This document shows, one piece after another, positions 24,312-32,712 of a DNA stretch of 34,919 bases (position 1 is the stretch's first letter; the number at the start of each line of letters is the position of its first letter). A program made the position numbers and the translations under genes. The notes beneath the pieces were generated by a model. It was not told the origin of the DNA and did no database searches. It saw only the letters and a program-made list of their open reading frames with translations. Origin of the DNA: Gemmatimonadaceae bacterium (GTDB taxonomy: Bacteria; Gemmatimonadota; Gemmatimonadetes; Gemmatimonadales; Gemmatimonadaceae); contig JANLGX010000089.1 of the NCBI GenBank assembly GCA_024654005.1, forward strand, positions 1 to 34,919, in the 5' to 3' direction.

Positions 24312-24962
24312 CTACGACCGCGCGGGCTGCAGCTCCGACACGGACTTGGCGCGCGCTCGCTGCCTGTTCGGCCGGCGGCCGGTGCCGAGCTGGGCCCACA
24401 GCACCGCCAGCACGAGCCCGCCGGCGATGAGCGGCAGCGTCGTGCCCCAGCTGAAATACGAATACGTCGCGAACTGCGCTATCTGATTGGATCCGATCAT
24501 CGGCGGAGTGAACGGATCGATCGTCATGGGCGCGGTCGCGCTCAGCTCGTTGCCAAACTGCCAGAGCCGGTGCCGCATGCTCCAGAGGCCGAAGCCGCCG
24601 AGCGCCACCATGGCGGACAACGACAGCAGCGACCACCACGCCCGCCGGATGAACGCGCCCACGACGCACAGCAGCGCCAGCGCGGCGAACGCGACCGGAA
24701 GCACCTTGAGCTCCAGGAAGTAATCATTGAAGATCGGCTTCATCCCGATCGCCTTGTTCAGCAGGTTGATCTCGGTGATGTCGCCGGTGATGTAAGTCGG
24801 GTACACGACCATCCGGAGCCCCTCCGGATACTGCACGCTCACGAGCGTCATTCCCCACAGGGGCAGGAAAACGGCGGCCACGAGCAGGCCTGCGGCAACG
24901 AGCAGAAGCGCTCGCTGGACCACGGGCCGCTGCAGCATCGGAGGGGCCGGAAGCAGCCTCAT
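24312..24962 (-). CDS. NosB-like polytopic membrane protein
   Basis: Membrane protein of 216 residues with about four TM helices: VVQRALLLVAAGLLVAAVFLPLW (about 14-36), VAFAALALLCVVGAFI, LLSLSAMVALGGFGLWSM and LPLIAGGLVLAVLWAQL. The first periplasmic loop is conserved-looking: QYPEGLRMVVYPTYITGDITEINLLNKAIGMKPI. Clade II nos clusters commonly encode a membrane protein of this size right after nosZ, called NosB; its biochemical role is not established. The assignment rests on position, size and topology. It starts 2 bases after nosZ and stops 1 base before nosD, so it is firmly in the operon. The C-terminal tail is basic. Confidence 0.6.
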   Translation of the reverse strand: MRLLPAPPMLQRPVVQRALLLVAAGLLVAAVFLPLWGMTLVSVQYPEGLRMVVYPTYITGDITEINLLNKAIGMKPIFNDYFLELKVLPVAFAALALLCVVGAFIRRAWWSLLSLSAMVALGGFGLWSMRHRLWQFGNELSATAPMTIDPFTPPMIGSNQIAQFATYSYFSWGTTLPLIAGGLVLAVLWAQLGTGRRPNRQRARAKSVSELQPARS

Positions 24963-24964
24963 CG

Positions 24965-26965
24965 TCAGTCCAGGCTCCCGGCGGGAGTCCGGCGTGCATT
25001 TGCGGCGGCGACGCCACGGGCTGCCGCCCGTCCGTCGATTCGCATCACCCCGCTCGCGTCGTACATCGTCAACCGCCTGCCCGCGGGCATCACCTCGAGA
25101 TAGCCCTGCATCTCCTGGTGCAGCGCTGAGCAGAAATTGGTGCAGTAGTACGGGAAGACTCCGGCGCGATCCGCCACGAAGCGCAGCGTCTTGGTCTCGC
25201 CCGGATCGATGACGATGTTCTTGTTGTAGCCCACCACGCCGAAGCCGTGTATCTCGTCCCGCTGCTGCTCGGCGTTGGTGATGTGCAGTATCACGGTGTC
25301 ACCCTGCTGCACCTGGATGCGTCCGGGCTCGAAGTAGCTCCGGATGGCGTACACCTTTCCTTCTACGGTCCTGCGCGCGGCGTTCCGCGTGACGCGGGCT
25401 CCGTCGGGCGCCCAGATCGCGTTCCTGTCCCTGCTCTCGGACCTTGGATAGAACTCGATCGGCTTGATGAGGTCCCGGTGGATGAGCTGCGCGAAGTGCG
25501 GCTCCGGATCCGTGTAGGCCTCGTAGATCATCTCCATCCTGGCACCGCCGATCGTGATGAGCTGCGAGCTCTCCGGCTGCGACGGCCCGACGTTCAGGTG
25601 CCGTCCCTTCGACATCTTATTCATCGCGATCATGTAGTCGCCGCGCGGGCGCCTGGTGTCGCCATGACTCGTCACCAGGTGGCCGATGTTGAACTGGACC
25701 GCAATCTTGTCCACCACGAGCGACTTCGGATCCACGTTCGCCGCGTACGGCGGAAGCTTCCACTTGGCAATCGCGCTCTCGACGTACAGCGAGGTGTAGG
25801 CGAAACCCCTGCCGTCGAACTGCGTGTGCAGCGGTCCCAGTCCGACCGGCACTTCCATCACGACCGCCGAGTTGTACTTGATGACCGGGATACCGTCTTC
25901 CATTTCCGACTCGAAGTCGCGCTTGTCGATCGCTTCCTTGATCTTCGCGAACGAGTACACGGTGGCCGTCGGCTGGAGCTTGCCGGAGCAGACCACGTAC
26001 TCGCCGCTCGGATCCACGTCCACGCCGTGCGGGCTCTTGCCGCAGGGCAGCAGATACATCACGCCGGGCGCGCGCGCCGGGTCGATCACGCGTACGCCGG
26101 CGGACACGGTGGTGGCGTTCCCCGTCGCGGCGCGCTCCGCGTTCTTCCAGTTGACGATCGCGATGTAATCGCGATCCCGCTGCGAGGCGGTCACCTCGAG
26201 CTTGCCGGTGGCGCGCTCGCTGTTGTACGACGTCCAGAAGGCCCAGTCGTTGGACGGGCCCTTGCCCGTGGCGCCGAGGTCCCAGTTGAACGGTGGCGTC
26301 ATGATCTGCCAGCCGACCGACATGGTGCCGGTCTGCGGATCGATGCGGATTCCGCTGACCGCGCCCTTGTACAGCGCCGCGTACTGCTCGAGCGGCTCGT
26401 AATTGCCGGCGAGCGGAGCGGAGAAGCGAGTCGCGACGAGGAGGTACTCGGTGTTGTTCGTCACCATCGACGAGCCGTGATTCCCCATGGTGTTGGGGAT
26501 CGGGCCGAGGATCTGCCTGGTCTTCATGTCGCGCAGGTCGATGCGCGCGAGACGGTTGTTGGCGTTGTCGTTGACGAACAGCCATCTCCCGTCGTAGTCG
26601 CCGTCGGTCTTGGACGCGGCCGGATGGTGTACGTCGCCCCAGGTGAAGTCGCCGAGCATGCGGCGGCTGTCCTCGTCGAAGCCGTAGCCGGTGCCCGGAT
26701 ATGGAGCGAAGACCGGAATCGTGACGATGTGGCGCATCGACGGCACGCCCGCCACCGACACCTGGCCGGAGTGCCCGCCGGAATAGAACAGATAGTACTC
26801 GTCCAGATCACCGGGCTTGACGTAGGTGGCCAACGCGGCCTTCTGCACGTCGCCGGTGGCCATCGTGCGCTGGCCGGGGACGTCGGGAGTGCGCTCGCCG
26901 CAGGCGGCGAGCAGCGATACCGCCGCCATCGCGGCCACACGCCATCCAAGAGAAAACGATGTCAT
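24965..26965 (-). CDS. nosZ: Nitrous oxide reductase, lipoprotein clade II type
   Basis: Reduces N2O to N2. From the ATG at 26965 (AGGA upstream) it has 666 residues. The signal peptide is Sec type, not twin-arginine, and ends in lipobox LAAC with Cys22, so the enzyme is predicted to be membrane-anchored. The beta-propeller carries seven candidate CuZ His: 113 and 114 (DVHHP), 163 (GNHGS), 313 (SPHGVD), 380 (PLHTQF), 429 (IGHLV) and 490 (EPHFAQ), at spacings close to Paracoccus NosZ. The C-terminal CuA cupredoxin has His573, Cys608, Cys612, His616 and Met619 in CTNFCSALHQEM; Asn610 replaces the Trp whose backbone binds copper, as in clade II enzymes. All ligands are present, so it should be functional. 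Confidence 0.96.
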   Translation of the reverse strand: MTSFSLGWRVAAMAAVSLLAACGERTPDVPGQRTMATGDVQKAALATYVKPGDLDEYYLFYSGGHSGQVSVAGVPSMRHIVTIPVFAPYPGTGYGFDEDSRRMLGDFTWGDVHHPAASKTDGDYDGRWLFVNDNANNRLARIDLRDMKTRQILGPIPNTMGNHGSSMVTNNTEYLLVATRFSAPLAGNYEPLEQYAALYKGAVSGIRIDPQTGTMSVGWQIMTPPFNWDLGATGKGPSNDWAFWTSYNSERATGKLEVTASQRDRDYIAIVNWKNAERAATGNATTVSAGVRVIDPARAPGVMYLLPCGKSPHGVDVDPSGEYVVCSGKLQPTATVYSFAKIKEAIDKRDFESEMEDGIPVIKYNSAVVMEVPVGLGPLHTQFDGRGFAYTSLYVESAIAKWKLPPYAANVDPKSLVVDKIAVQFNIGHLVTSHGDTRRPRGDYMIAMNKMSKGRHLNVGPSQPESSQLITIGGARMEMIYEAYTDPEPHFAQLIHRDLIKPIEFYPRSESRDRNAIWAPDGARVTRNAARRTVEGKVYAIRSYFEPGRIQVQQGDTVILHITNAEQQRDEIHGFGVVGYNKNIVIDPGETKTLRFVADRAGVFPYYCTNFCSALHQEMQGYLEVMPAGRRLTMYDASGVMRIDGRAAARGVAAANARRTPAGSLD

Positions 26966-27026
26966 CGAACGGTTTCCTGTAGTGGGCCGCGGGGCGCGGC
27001 ATGGGTTGATGGTGTCTGCAAGCTTG

Positions 27027-27482
27027 TCAGTCATTGTCGGCAGCATCGTCGGCATCGTCGTCTTCCACGTGCAGCCGTCCCATCATGCCGAGCAGGGCGT
27101 GCGGATCGCACTGGAAGTAGTAGCTGCCCTCGGCGAACGTGACGGGGATGTCGAGCGTCTGTCCGGGCAGCTGCAGCAGGTCGCTCGCCGGTGGAAGTCC
27201 CTGCTTTCCGGCGTTGGAGTCGGGCAGGAAATTCACGTTGTGAACTCCCGTGACGACCGTGAACCGGAGCACGTCGCCGGTTTCCGCGTGAATTGCGGCC
27301 GGCTCGTAGTAATTCCCCTTGTCGTCCGTGATCATCTTCACTGCGATGATCTTTCCAGTTGCCGCGGTGGGAGCGGGCGCGACGTCGTCCCCTGCCGCTT
27401 CCGGAGCCTCCCGCTTCTCCGTGCTGCAGGCCGCGGTGACGAGGGCAAGCGAAAGTCCCCACAAGATCTTCGTGCTCAGCAT
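27027..27482 (-). CDS. Plastocyanin/azurin-like blue copper lipoprotein
   Basis: Periplasmic electron carrier of 151 residues with signal MLSTKILWGLSLALVTAAC (lipobox TAAC, Cys19). A Pro/Ala linker leads to a single cupredoxin domain (about 43-140). The type 1 copper ligands are visible as His81 (GVHNVNF), Cys125 and His128 (QCDPH), with Met133 after HALLG. The C-terminus is strongly acidic (DDDADDAADND), suited to docking. The ATG at 27482 is preferred over 27494 because GGGAG lies 6 bases before it. It is the first gene of the nos run, 61 bases before nosZ, so donating electrons to the CuA site of NosZ is the natural inference. Confidence 0.85.
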   Translation of the reverse strand: MLSTKILWGLSLALVTAACSTEKREAPEAAGDDVAPAPTAATGKIIAVKMITDDKGNYYEPAAIHAETGDVLRFTVVTGVHNVNFLPDSNAGKQGLPPASDLLQLPGQTLDIPVTFAEGSYYFQCDPHALLGMMGRLHVEDDDADDAADND

Positions 27483-27599
27483 CGTGTCTCCCATGCGTGT
27501 TTGTGTGCGCGCCCGCCGGAAAACGCGGCGGTCAACGTGATGGAGACAGGTTAGAGGGGGCGGGTACCGGCCTCAGGCGGGGAGATGGTGGAAATGCCG

Positions 27600-27614
27600 T
27601 AGGGAATTCCCCTA
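27600..27614. promoter_or_regulatory. Palindrome upstream of the nos cluster
   Basis: TAGGGAATTCCCCTA contains a perfect 10-base palindrome GGGAATTCCC (27602-27611) and outer arms TAGGG/CCCTA. It lies about 118-132 bases before the cupredoxin start and just after the decarboxylase stop, within the 145-base gap expected to hold the nos promoter. No FNR/NNR-type TTGAT-N4-ATCAA box was seen there. It is an operator candidate on symmetry only. Confidence 0.35.
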
Positions 27615-27627
27615 TATTGCGGCTGCG

Positions 27628-29679
27628 TTAACCGCCCCGCGACGCGCTTAACGGTGCAATCGTCGCCGTCCGCCCGGACGCTGGTACTTCTATATGATGC
27701 GGGCTCAGCCCGCTGTCACTCCGCCGTTCGCGGACCACGTCCCCCGCTCTCGCGACGCGCCTGGTCGCGGCCGCGAGCGCGTCGATCAAGCCCGCGACGT
27801 GAACGTCGGCCAGCTCCTTCTTGGCGAGGAACGGATCCATCACGGTCGAGCGAAGCACCACCAGCCCGCCCGCCTCGCCGGCCTGCCATTGCTCGGCGAG
27901 GTCGCTGCCGATGCCTTCCAGCAACGGAAGCGCCGCGCCGCGATACATCGGCGAGCGCAGCCGTGTGCGGCTTACCAGATACGGCGGCGCGTCGCCGGGG
28001 CCGTGCAGGCTCATCTCGCGGTACAGCAGCTCGTTCAGCTCGTTGACTTCCGCCAGCGACTTCATTCGCGGATGGTACAGGAAGAAGCAGACGATGTTGA
28101 GATCGGGCTCCGGCAGCGTCACGACCACGTGCGGCGAGACGTCGGCCTGTCGCAGCGCCGCGTACAGCCGGCGCGCGCCGACGACGGTTCGCTGGATGAG
28201 GTGGCCGTAGCCGCGCTCGTCCAGCGGCAGCACGCGATGGCTCAGCCACACCGCGGCAGCGGCTGCGCCCGGCCGCGTGCCCTCGAACGAGAACCGGCCC
28301 GCTATCAGATCTTCCCTGGTACGCGACAGCGTCGTGGGGAGCAGATACGGCGGATCGGTGGCCACGAGGTCCCGCGCGCGCCGGTCCCTGATCATCAGGG
28401 CGCCGGCCGGATACGGCACGTACCCGAGCTTGTGCGGGTCAATGCTCACCGAATCCACCCGCGACAGCGCGACCATCGACTTCTGCCACTCGTCGGTCGG
28501 CCAGTCGCTGCCCGCGGATGCGCGGATCTGCGCGGCCGTCTTCCGGCGGCCGTTCGCGTCCCAGGTTATCGCGGCGGCGTACCCGCCGTAGCACGCGTCG
28601 GAATGCATGTGGAACGTGACGCCCAGCTCCTGCTCCGCGCGCGAGCGCACGTCGCACAACAGATCGAGCCGGTCTATCGCGCTTTCCTCCGTCGAGCCGC
28701 AGACGCTGACGCACGCGATGATCGGAACCCGCTTCGCCGCGAGATTCCGCACCGTCTTCCACAGCCCGTCGGGGTCCATTCGGCAATGCTCGTCCACCGG
28801 CACGAACACCAGCTGGCGCGCGCCGACGCCGAGCGCGCGCATGATCTTCTCCCAGGAGTAATGCGCCGTCGCCGGAACCAGCAGCACCGCCGGCTGCGCG
28901 CGTTGGCCGAAGTGCCGCCCTACCTGCTCCGCCTGCACCTGATATCCGGCGGACGCGAGCGAATGCTTCTCCAGCGCATCCGCGAGGTCAGGCCCGGCCG
29001 CGCTCTCGTGCAGCGCGTGCATGAGATCGAGCGCCGCGCCCGTGCGGATGTTGAGCAGGTCGAACAGCGCGAGATTGGCGAGCGGAGCGTGACTCCTGTC
29101 GGGCAGCTGCACGTGCAGCGCGACGCCAAGCTCGTTGGCCGCGCACGCGACGGCGACCGGGAAGTCCATGGTCGCGCGCGCCATCCACAGCGCCTCGAAG
29201 TTCGCGATCGTCCCGCCGGACGTCAGATGGCCCCACGATGAATCGATCCCGTATCCGATCATCCGCGCCAGATCGTGCGTCACCTGCTGCTCGAGCTTCG
29301 TCGTGGACTGCGAGACCTCGCTCGAGATGTTGTTCGGGTTGTGCAGCATCCCCGCGAAGTACCCGAGCTGTCCGGCGAGCGTCTGCTCTCCGAGCATGTG
29401 GCCCTTGTACCTCTGGCTGAACGCCGGGGCGGCGTGCTTCAGCTCCGCCAGCAGCGTTCCGAGGCCCGCCTCGAGCCGCGCGATGCCGTCGGCGTATTCG
29501 CGGGTGTGCTTGTCGTCCCACGTGATCGCCTGCGGGTCGGCCGGGTGGAAATCGGCCCTCCACTCCGTGTAATCCCGCACCACCCTCAGCGCGAGCTTCT
29601 CCAGCACCTCGCCGTTCTCGGCGTGCGGGCCGAGAAACCACGCCGAGAGCGGCGATCTTTGCGCGTCCAGCAAGCTCAC
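27628..29679 (-). CDS. PLP-dependent decarboxylase, tyrosine-decarboxylase-like
   Basis: Group II PLP amino-acid decarboxylase of 683 residues, longer than most (470-550) and closer to lactic-acid-bacterial tyrosine decarboxylase (about 620). Landmarks shared with that enzyme are FLGPHAENG near the N-terminus, RYKGHM, WGHLTSGGTIANFEALW, VPATAHYSWEKI (His273 stacks on PLP), PVDEHCRMD, CGSTEESAID, SDACYGGYAAAI (Asp361), and SIDPHKLGYVPY with PLP Lys417. The extra length is a C-terminal tail of about 60 residues (RRVARAGDVVRERR onward) without recognised domains. The substrate (tyrosine, DOPA, glutamate or other) cannot be read from sequence. The GTG start overlaps the stress-protein stop (GTGA), so the two are coupled. 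Decarboxylation consumes a proton, fitting acid or stress tolerance (inference). Confidence 0.85.
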   Translation of the reverse strand: MSLLDAQRSPLSAWFLGPHAENGEVLEKLALRVVRDYTEWRADFHPADPQAITWDDKHTREYADGIARLEAGLGTLLAELKHAAPAFSQRYKGHMLGEQTLAGQLGYFAGMLHNPNNISSEVSQSTTKLEQQVTHDLARMIGYGIDSSWGHLTSGGTIANFEALWMARATMDFPVAVACAANELGVALHVQLPDRSHAPLANLALFDLLNIRTGAALDLMHALHESAAGPDLADALEKHSLASAGYQVQAEQVGRHFGQRAQPAVLLVPATAHYSWEKIMRALGVGARQLVFVPVDEHCRMDPDGLWKTVRNLAAKRVPIIACVSVCGSTEESAIDRLDLLCDVRSRAEQELGVTFHMHSDACYGGYAAAITWDANGRRKTAAQIRASAGSDWPTDEWQKSMVALSRVDSVSIDPHKLGYVPYPAGALMIRDRRARDLVATDPPYLLPTTLSRTREDLIAGRFSFEGTRPGAAAAAVWLSHRVLPLDERGYGHLIQRTVVGARRLYAALRQADVSPHVVVTLPEPDLNIVCFFLYHPRMKSLAEVNELNELLYREMSLHGPGDAPPYLVSRTRLRSPMYRGAALPLLEGIGSDLAEQWQAGEAGGLVVLRSTVMDPFLAKKELADVHVAGLIDALAAATRRVARAGDVVRERRSDSGLSPHHIEVPASGRTATIAPLSASRGG

Positions 29680-30611
29680 GTCTCCGTGGCCCTCGTTACG
29701 ACCACCGCCTGCATCGGTCGCGCGAGGAGCGCGGCCGACACGCTTCCGAGCATCGCCCGCTGCGCGAGGTTATAGCCGTGCGATCCGACCGCTACGAGGT
29801 CCGCGCCGACGGACAAGGCGTACTTCTCGATCGTCGACGCGATGTCGCCCGAGAGCGACGCGCGCTCCACGCGAATGTCGGGATACAGCGCGTGATCGGG
29901 CACGTACTCGTCGAGCCGGTCCATCGTGCCTTCGATCTCCCACTTGCCCAGGTCCACCGACCACACCTCGCCCGGAAGCGGCAGCAACGGCTGGACGTGC
30001 ACCAGATGCAGCGTTCCCTTTCCGCCGAGCATATCGATCGCAACCCGGCACGCGAACATGCTGGCCGGACTGAAGTCCACGCCCACGACCACAGTGGCGG
30101 GCGGCTTGGAGCCGCGCGGCACGACCACGATCGGCAGGTCCGTCTTGTGAATCACGCGCAGCGCGGTCGGCCGGCTCAGAATCCGCTCGACCGTTCCGTG
30201 GCGCCCGGCACCGATCAGGATCATTCCGGCCCGGATGTCGTGCGCCTCGTTCGCCAGGATGTCGGCGGCATCGCCGATCTTGGCGATCCGCGTCCACACG
30301 GGCGGCGTCACGACGGTCGGAAGAAGGTCTTCCAGAAAGACCTCGCGGAGCTCGAGTCTCAGCTCGGCCGTGCGCTCCTCGCTCGGCGAGCCCGCTCCGA
30401 TGCCGTGGAACGGCTTGAGCGCGCTTACCAGATGCACGCGCGAGCCGGTGACGAGCGAGAGCTCGGCGGCGTACTTCAGCGCGGGATAGGCTTCCTTGGT
30501 GTCGTCCACTCCGACGACGAATGGGCGCTTCACGCTCCAGTCCCGGGCGACCGCGCTGAGTTTCGCGGCGGGCGCGGTAGCCGCGAGCGCGTTGGGGGTC
30601 TGTATCTGCAT
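29676..30611 (-). CDS. Tandem-domain universal stress protein
   Basis: Cytosolic UspA-superfamily protein of 311 residues with two Usp domains (about 28-165 and 170-310). The second keeps the ATP-binding pattern G-2X-G-9X-G-S (GSHGYNLAQRAMLGS). The first has GRHGTVERILSRPT, where the last Gly is replaced, so only the second domain is expected to bind ATP normally. The ATG at 30611 is set by GGAG five bases upstream; the longer frame upstream has no Usp character. The gene overlaps the decarboxylase and diverges from the P1B ATPase across 202 bases that must contain both promoters; no clear regulatory motif was recognised there. Confidence 0.9.
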   Translation of the reverse strand: MQIQTPNALAATAPAAKLSAVARDWSVKRPFVVGVDDTKEAYPALKYAAELSLVTGSRVHLVSALKPFHGIGAGSPSEERTAELRLELREVFLEDLLPTVVTPPVWTRIAKIGDAADILANEAHDIRAGMILIGAGRHGTVERILSRPTALRVIHKTDLPIVVVPRGSKPPATVVVGVDFSPASMFACRVAIDMLGGKGTLHLVHVQPLLPLPGEVWSVDLGKWEIEGTMDRLDEYVPDHALYPDIRVERASLSGDIASTIEKYALSVGADLVAVGSHGYNLAQRAMLGSVSAALLARPMQAVVVTRATET

Positions 30612-30813
30612 GGCTACTCCGAGTTTGGGTTTGCCGGGCGTGCATCGAAGGTCACCGAAAAGCGGGGAAAACTCTGTCAGGAGGGAGAGGATTTCTTGTA
30701 GGGCAAATACGCGCACGCTCGCCGGCGGCCGCTCCGGCGTAGGTAAAACCCCGACCGTTTTGGCTCCGACCGCCCGACACACGACGACACCGCGCGGCCT
30801 AGCTTTCCCCTTC

Positions 30814-32712
30814 ATGTCCCTTTCTCACACCGTCCCGCTACCGCCTCCGATCCCGGAGCAGGCGCCAGCCCGCGTGTGGGGTCCGGCGGGTGCTTTCGGC
30901 GGACACTTTCTACCCGTCGCGGCCGTGCTTTTTCTGGTCGGGGGAATCGCGGCGTGGATGTGGGTGCCCGCGCGCACGCTCGCGGTCGACGTCTGGACCG
31001 TCGGCCTGGTCATCACCGGCGCGCCGGTCGTCTGGCGCACCTTCCGCAGCTCGCTGCGACGGGAGTTCTCCACCGACATCACCGCGACGCTCGCGATCGT
31101 CGCGGCAGCCGCGATCGACCAGCCGCTTCCGGGGCTGATCGTGGTGCTGATGCAGACGGGTGGCGAGGCGCTGGAGCGAATCGCGCGGGGGCGCGCTTCG
31201 GACGCGCTGCGAAAGCTGGAGGAAGACGCGCCGAGAATCGCACACCTGTTGCACAGCGGCGGCATGAGCGACGTGCCCGTGGGCGAGGCCCGCGTCGGCG
31301 ACATCGTGGTGATCCGCCCGGGAGAGCTGGTGCCGCTCGACGTCGTCGTCGTCAGCGGCCGCTCGCACGTGGACGCCTCGCGGCTGACCGGGGAGCCGGT
31401 GCCGGTCAGCGCCGTGACCGGCACCACTCTCGCCAGCGGCAGCGTGAATCACGAAGGCGCGCTCACCGCGCGCGTGACCGCGCCGGTGGGGGAGAGCCAG
31501 TACGGCCGGATCGTGGAGCTGGTGCGGCACGCGCAGGCGACCAAGGCGCCGCTCCAGCGGCTCGCGGACCGGTACGCGATCTGGTTCACGCCCCTGACGC
31601 TGGCGGTCTGCCTGGCGGCCTACGTCGCGACCCGCGACCCCGTCATCGTCCTCGCCATACTCGTCGTGGCCACGCCCTGCCCGCTCATTCTCGCCACGCC
31701 GGTGGCGATCATCGGCGGAATCAACACCGCGGCGAAGCGCCAGATCGTGGTCCGCGACGGCGGCGCCCTCGAGCGGCTGGCACGCGTGAACGTCGCGGTG
31801 TTCGACAAGACCGGCACGCTGACGCCCGGAGTGCCCGAGGTCTCGGCGGTCGTGACGTCGTGCGGGTGGGACGAGGGCGACCTGCTGCGGCTCGCCGGCG
31901 CTCTCGAGGAGCGGTCGGGTCACCTGCTCGCCCGCTCGCTGGTGAAAGCGGCGCTCAATAAGGGCGTGCGACTTCCGTCCGCCTCGCACGTCACGGAGAC
32001 CGCTGGACGGGGAGTGACCGGCACCGTGGACGGACGCGTCGTTACGGTCGGCTCGCGGTCCTACGTCCTCGAGCTCCACCCGGGGGCGATCGACGGCTTC
32101 GCTGATCTCGACGAGCAGAGCTCTGCCCTGCGCGCCTACGTCGCGGTGGACGGCCTCGGAGTCGGCCGGGTCGAGTACGACGACCGCGTGCGCCCCGGCG
32201 TGCGGCAGGTTCTCGCGAACCTTGCCGGCCAGGGAATCCGCCGCACCCTGCTCCTCTCCGGCGACGACGAGCGCCATACGCGTCGCATCGCCGATTCCGC
32301 CGGCATCGCCAACGCCGTCGGTGAGCTGAAACCCGAAGGCAAGGTCCGGGCGATCGAGCAGATGATCGGCGACGGCGACGAAGTGCTGATGGTCGGCGAC
32401 GGAACCAACGACGCTCCGGCGCTCTCCACCGCGACCGTGGGGATAGCCATGGCCGCGCACGGCGGCGGCATCTCCGCCGAAGCGGCCGACGTCGTGATTC
32501 TCGTCGACGATCTGGGCCGCGTGAACGAAGCCGTGCAGATCAGCCAGCGCACGATCCGCATCGCCAAGCAGAGCATCTGGACCGGGCTCGGCCTGAGCGG
32601 CGTGGCCATGGGCTTCGCGGCCTTCGGCTACATACCGCCGATCATCGGGGCAGTGCTGCAGGAATTCATCGACGTGGCCGTGATAGTGAACGCGCTGCGC
32701 GCGAGCCGCTGA
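30814..32712 (+). CDS. P1B-type heavy-metal ATPase with TPC motif
   Basis: Inner-membrane metal-translocating ATPase of 632 residues. The actuator has TGEP (192-195), the transmembrane metal motif is TPCP (Cys289, ATPCPLILATP), the phosphorylation site is DKTGT (Asp331), and the hinge is MVGDGTNDAPAL. There is no N-terminal HMA or His-rich metal-binding domain. The P1B HP dipeptide is HL here (RSGHLLARSL). TPC rather than CPC sets it apart from standard Cu/Ag and Zn/Cd pumps, so the metal is uncertain. The ATG at 30814 has no Shine-Dalgarno and may be leaderless or poorly initiated. Its stop overlaps the next start (TGATG). Confidence 0.88.
   Translation: MSLSHTVPLPPPIPEQAPARVWGPAGAFGGHFLPVAAVLFLVGGIAAWMWVPARTLAVDVWTVGLVITGAPVVWRTFRSSLRREFSTDITATLAIVAAAAIDQPLPGLIVVLMQTGGEALERIARGRASDALRKLEEDAPRIAHLLHSGGMSDVPVGEARVGDIVVIRPGELVPLDVVVVSGRSHVDASRLTGEPVPVSAVTGTTLASGSVNHEGALTARVTAPVGESQYGRIVELVRHAQATKAPLQRLADRYAIWFTPLTLAVCLAAYVATRDPVIVLAILVVATPCPLILATPVAIIGGINTAAKRQIVVRDGGALERLARVNVAVFDKTGTLTPGVPEVSAVVTSCGWDEGDLLRLAGALEERSGHLLARSLVKAALNKGVRLPSASHVTETAGRGVTGTVDGRVVTVGSRSYVLELHPGAIDGFADLDEQSSALRAYVAVDGLGVGRVEYDDRVRPGVRQVLANLAGQGIRRTLLLSGDDERHTRRIADSAGIANAVGELKPEGKVRAIEQMIGDGDEVLMVGDGTNDAPALSTATVGIAMAAHGGGISAEAADVVILVDDLGRVNEAVQISQRTIRIAKQSIWTGLGLSGVAMGFAAFGYIPPIIGAVLQEFIDVAVIVNALRASR

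Noticed and set aside
25247-27142. Open frame of 631 codons antisense to nosZ
   Set aside because: The nosZ reading has every copper ligand in place; the antisense frame is a compositional shadow.
27628-27660. Two TTAAC motifs about 20 bases apart as a nos promoter or regulator site
   Set aside because: They fall within the last codons of the decarboxylase (CCG TTA AGC and the GGT TAA stop), so the pattern is explained by coding sequence.
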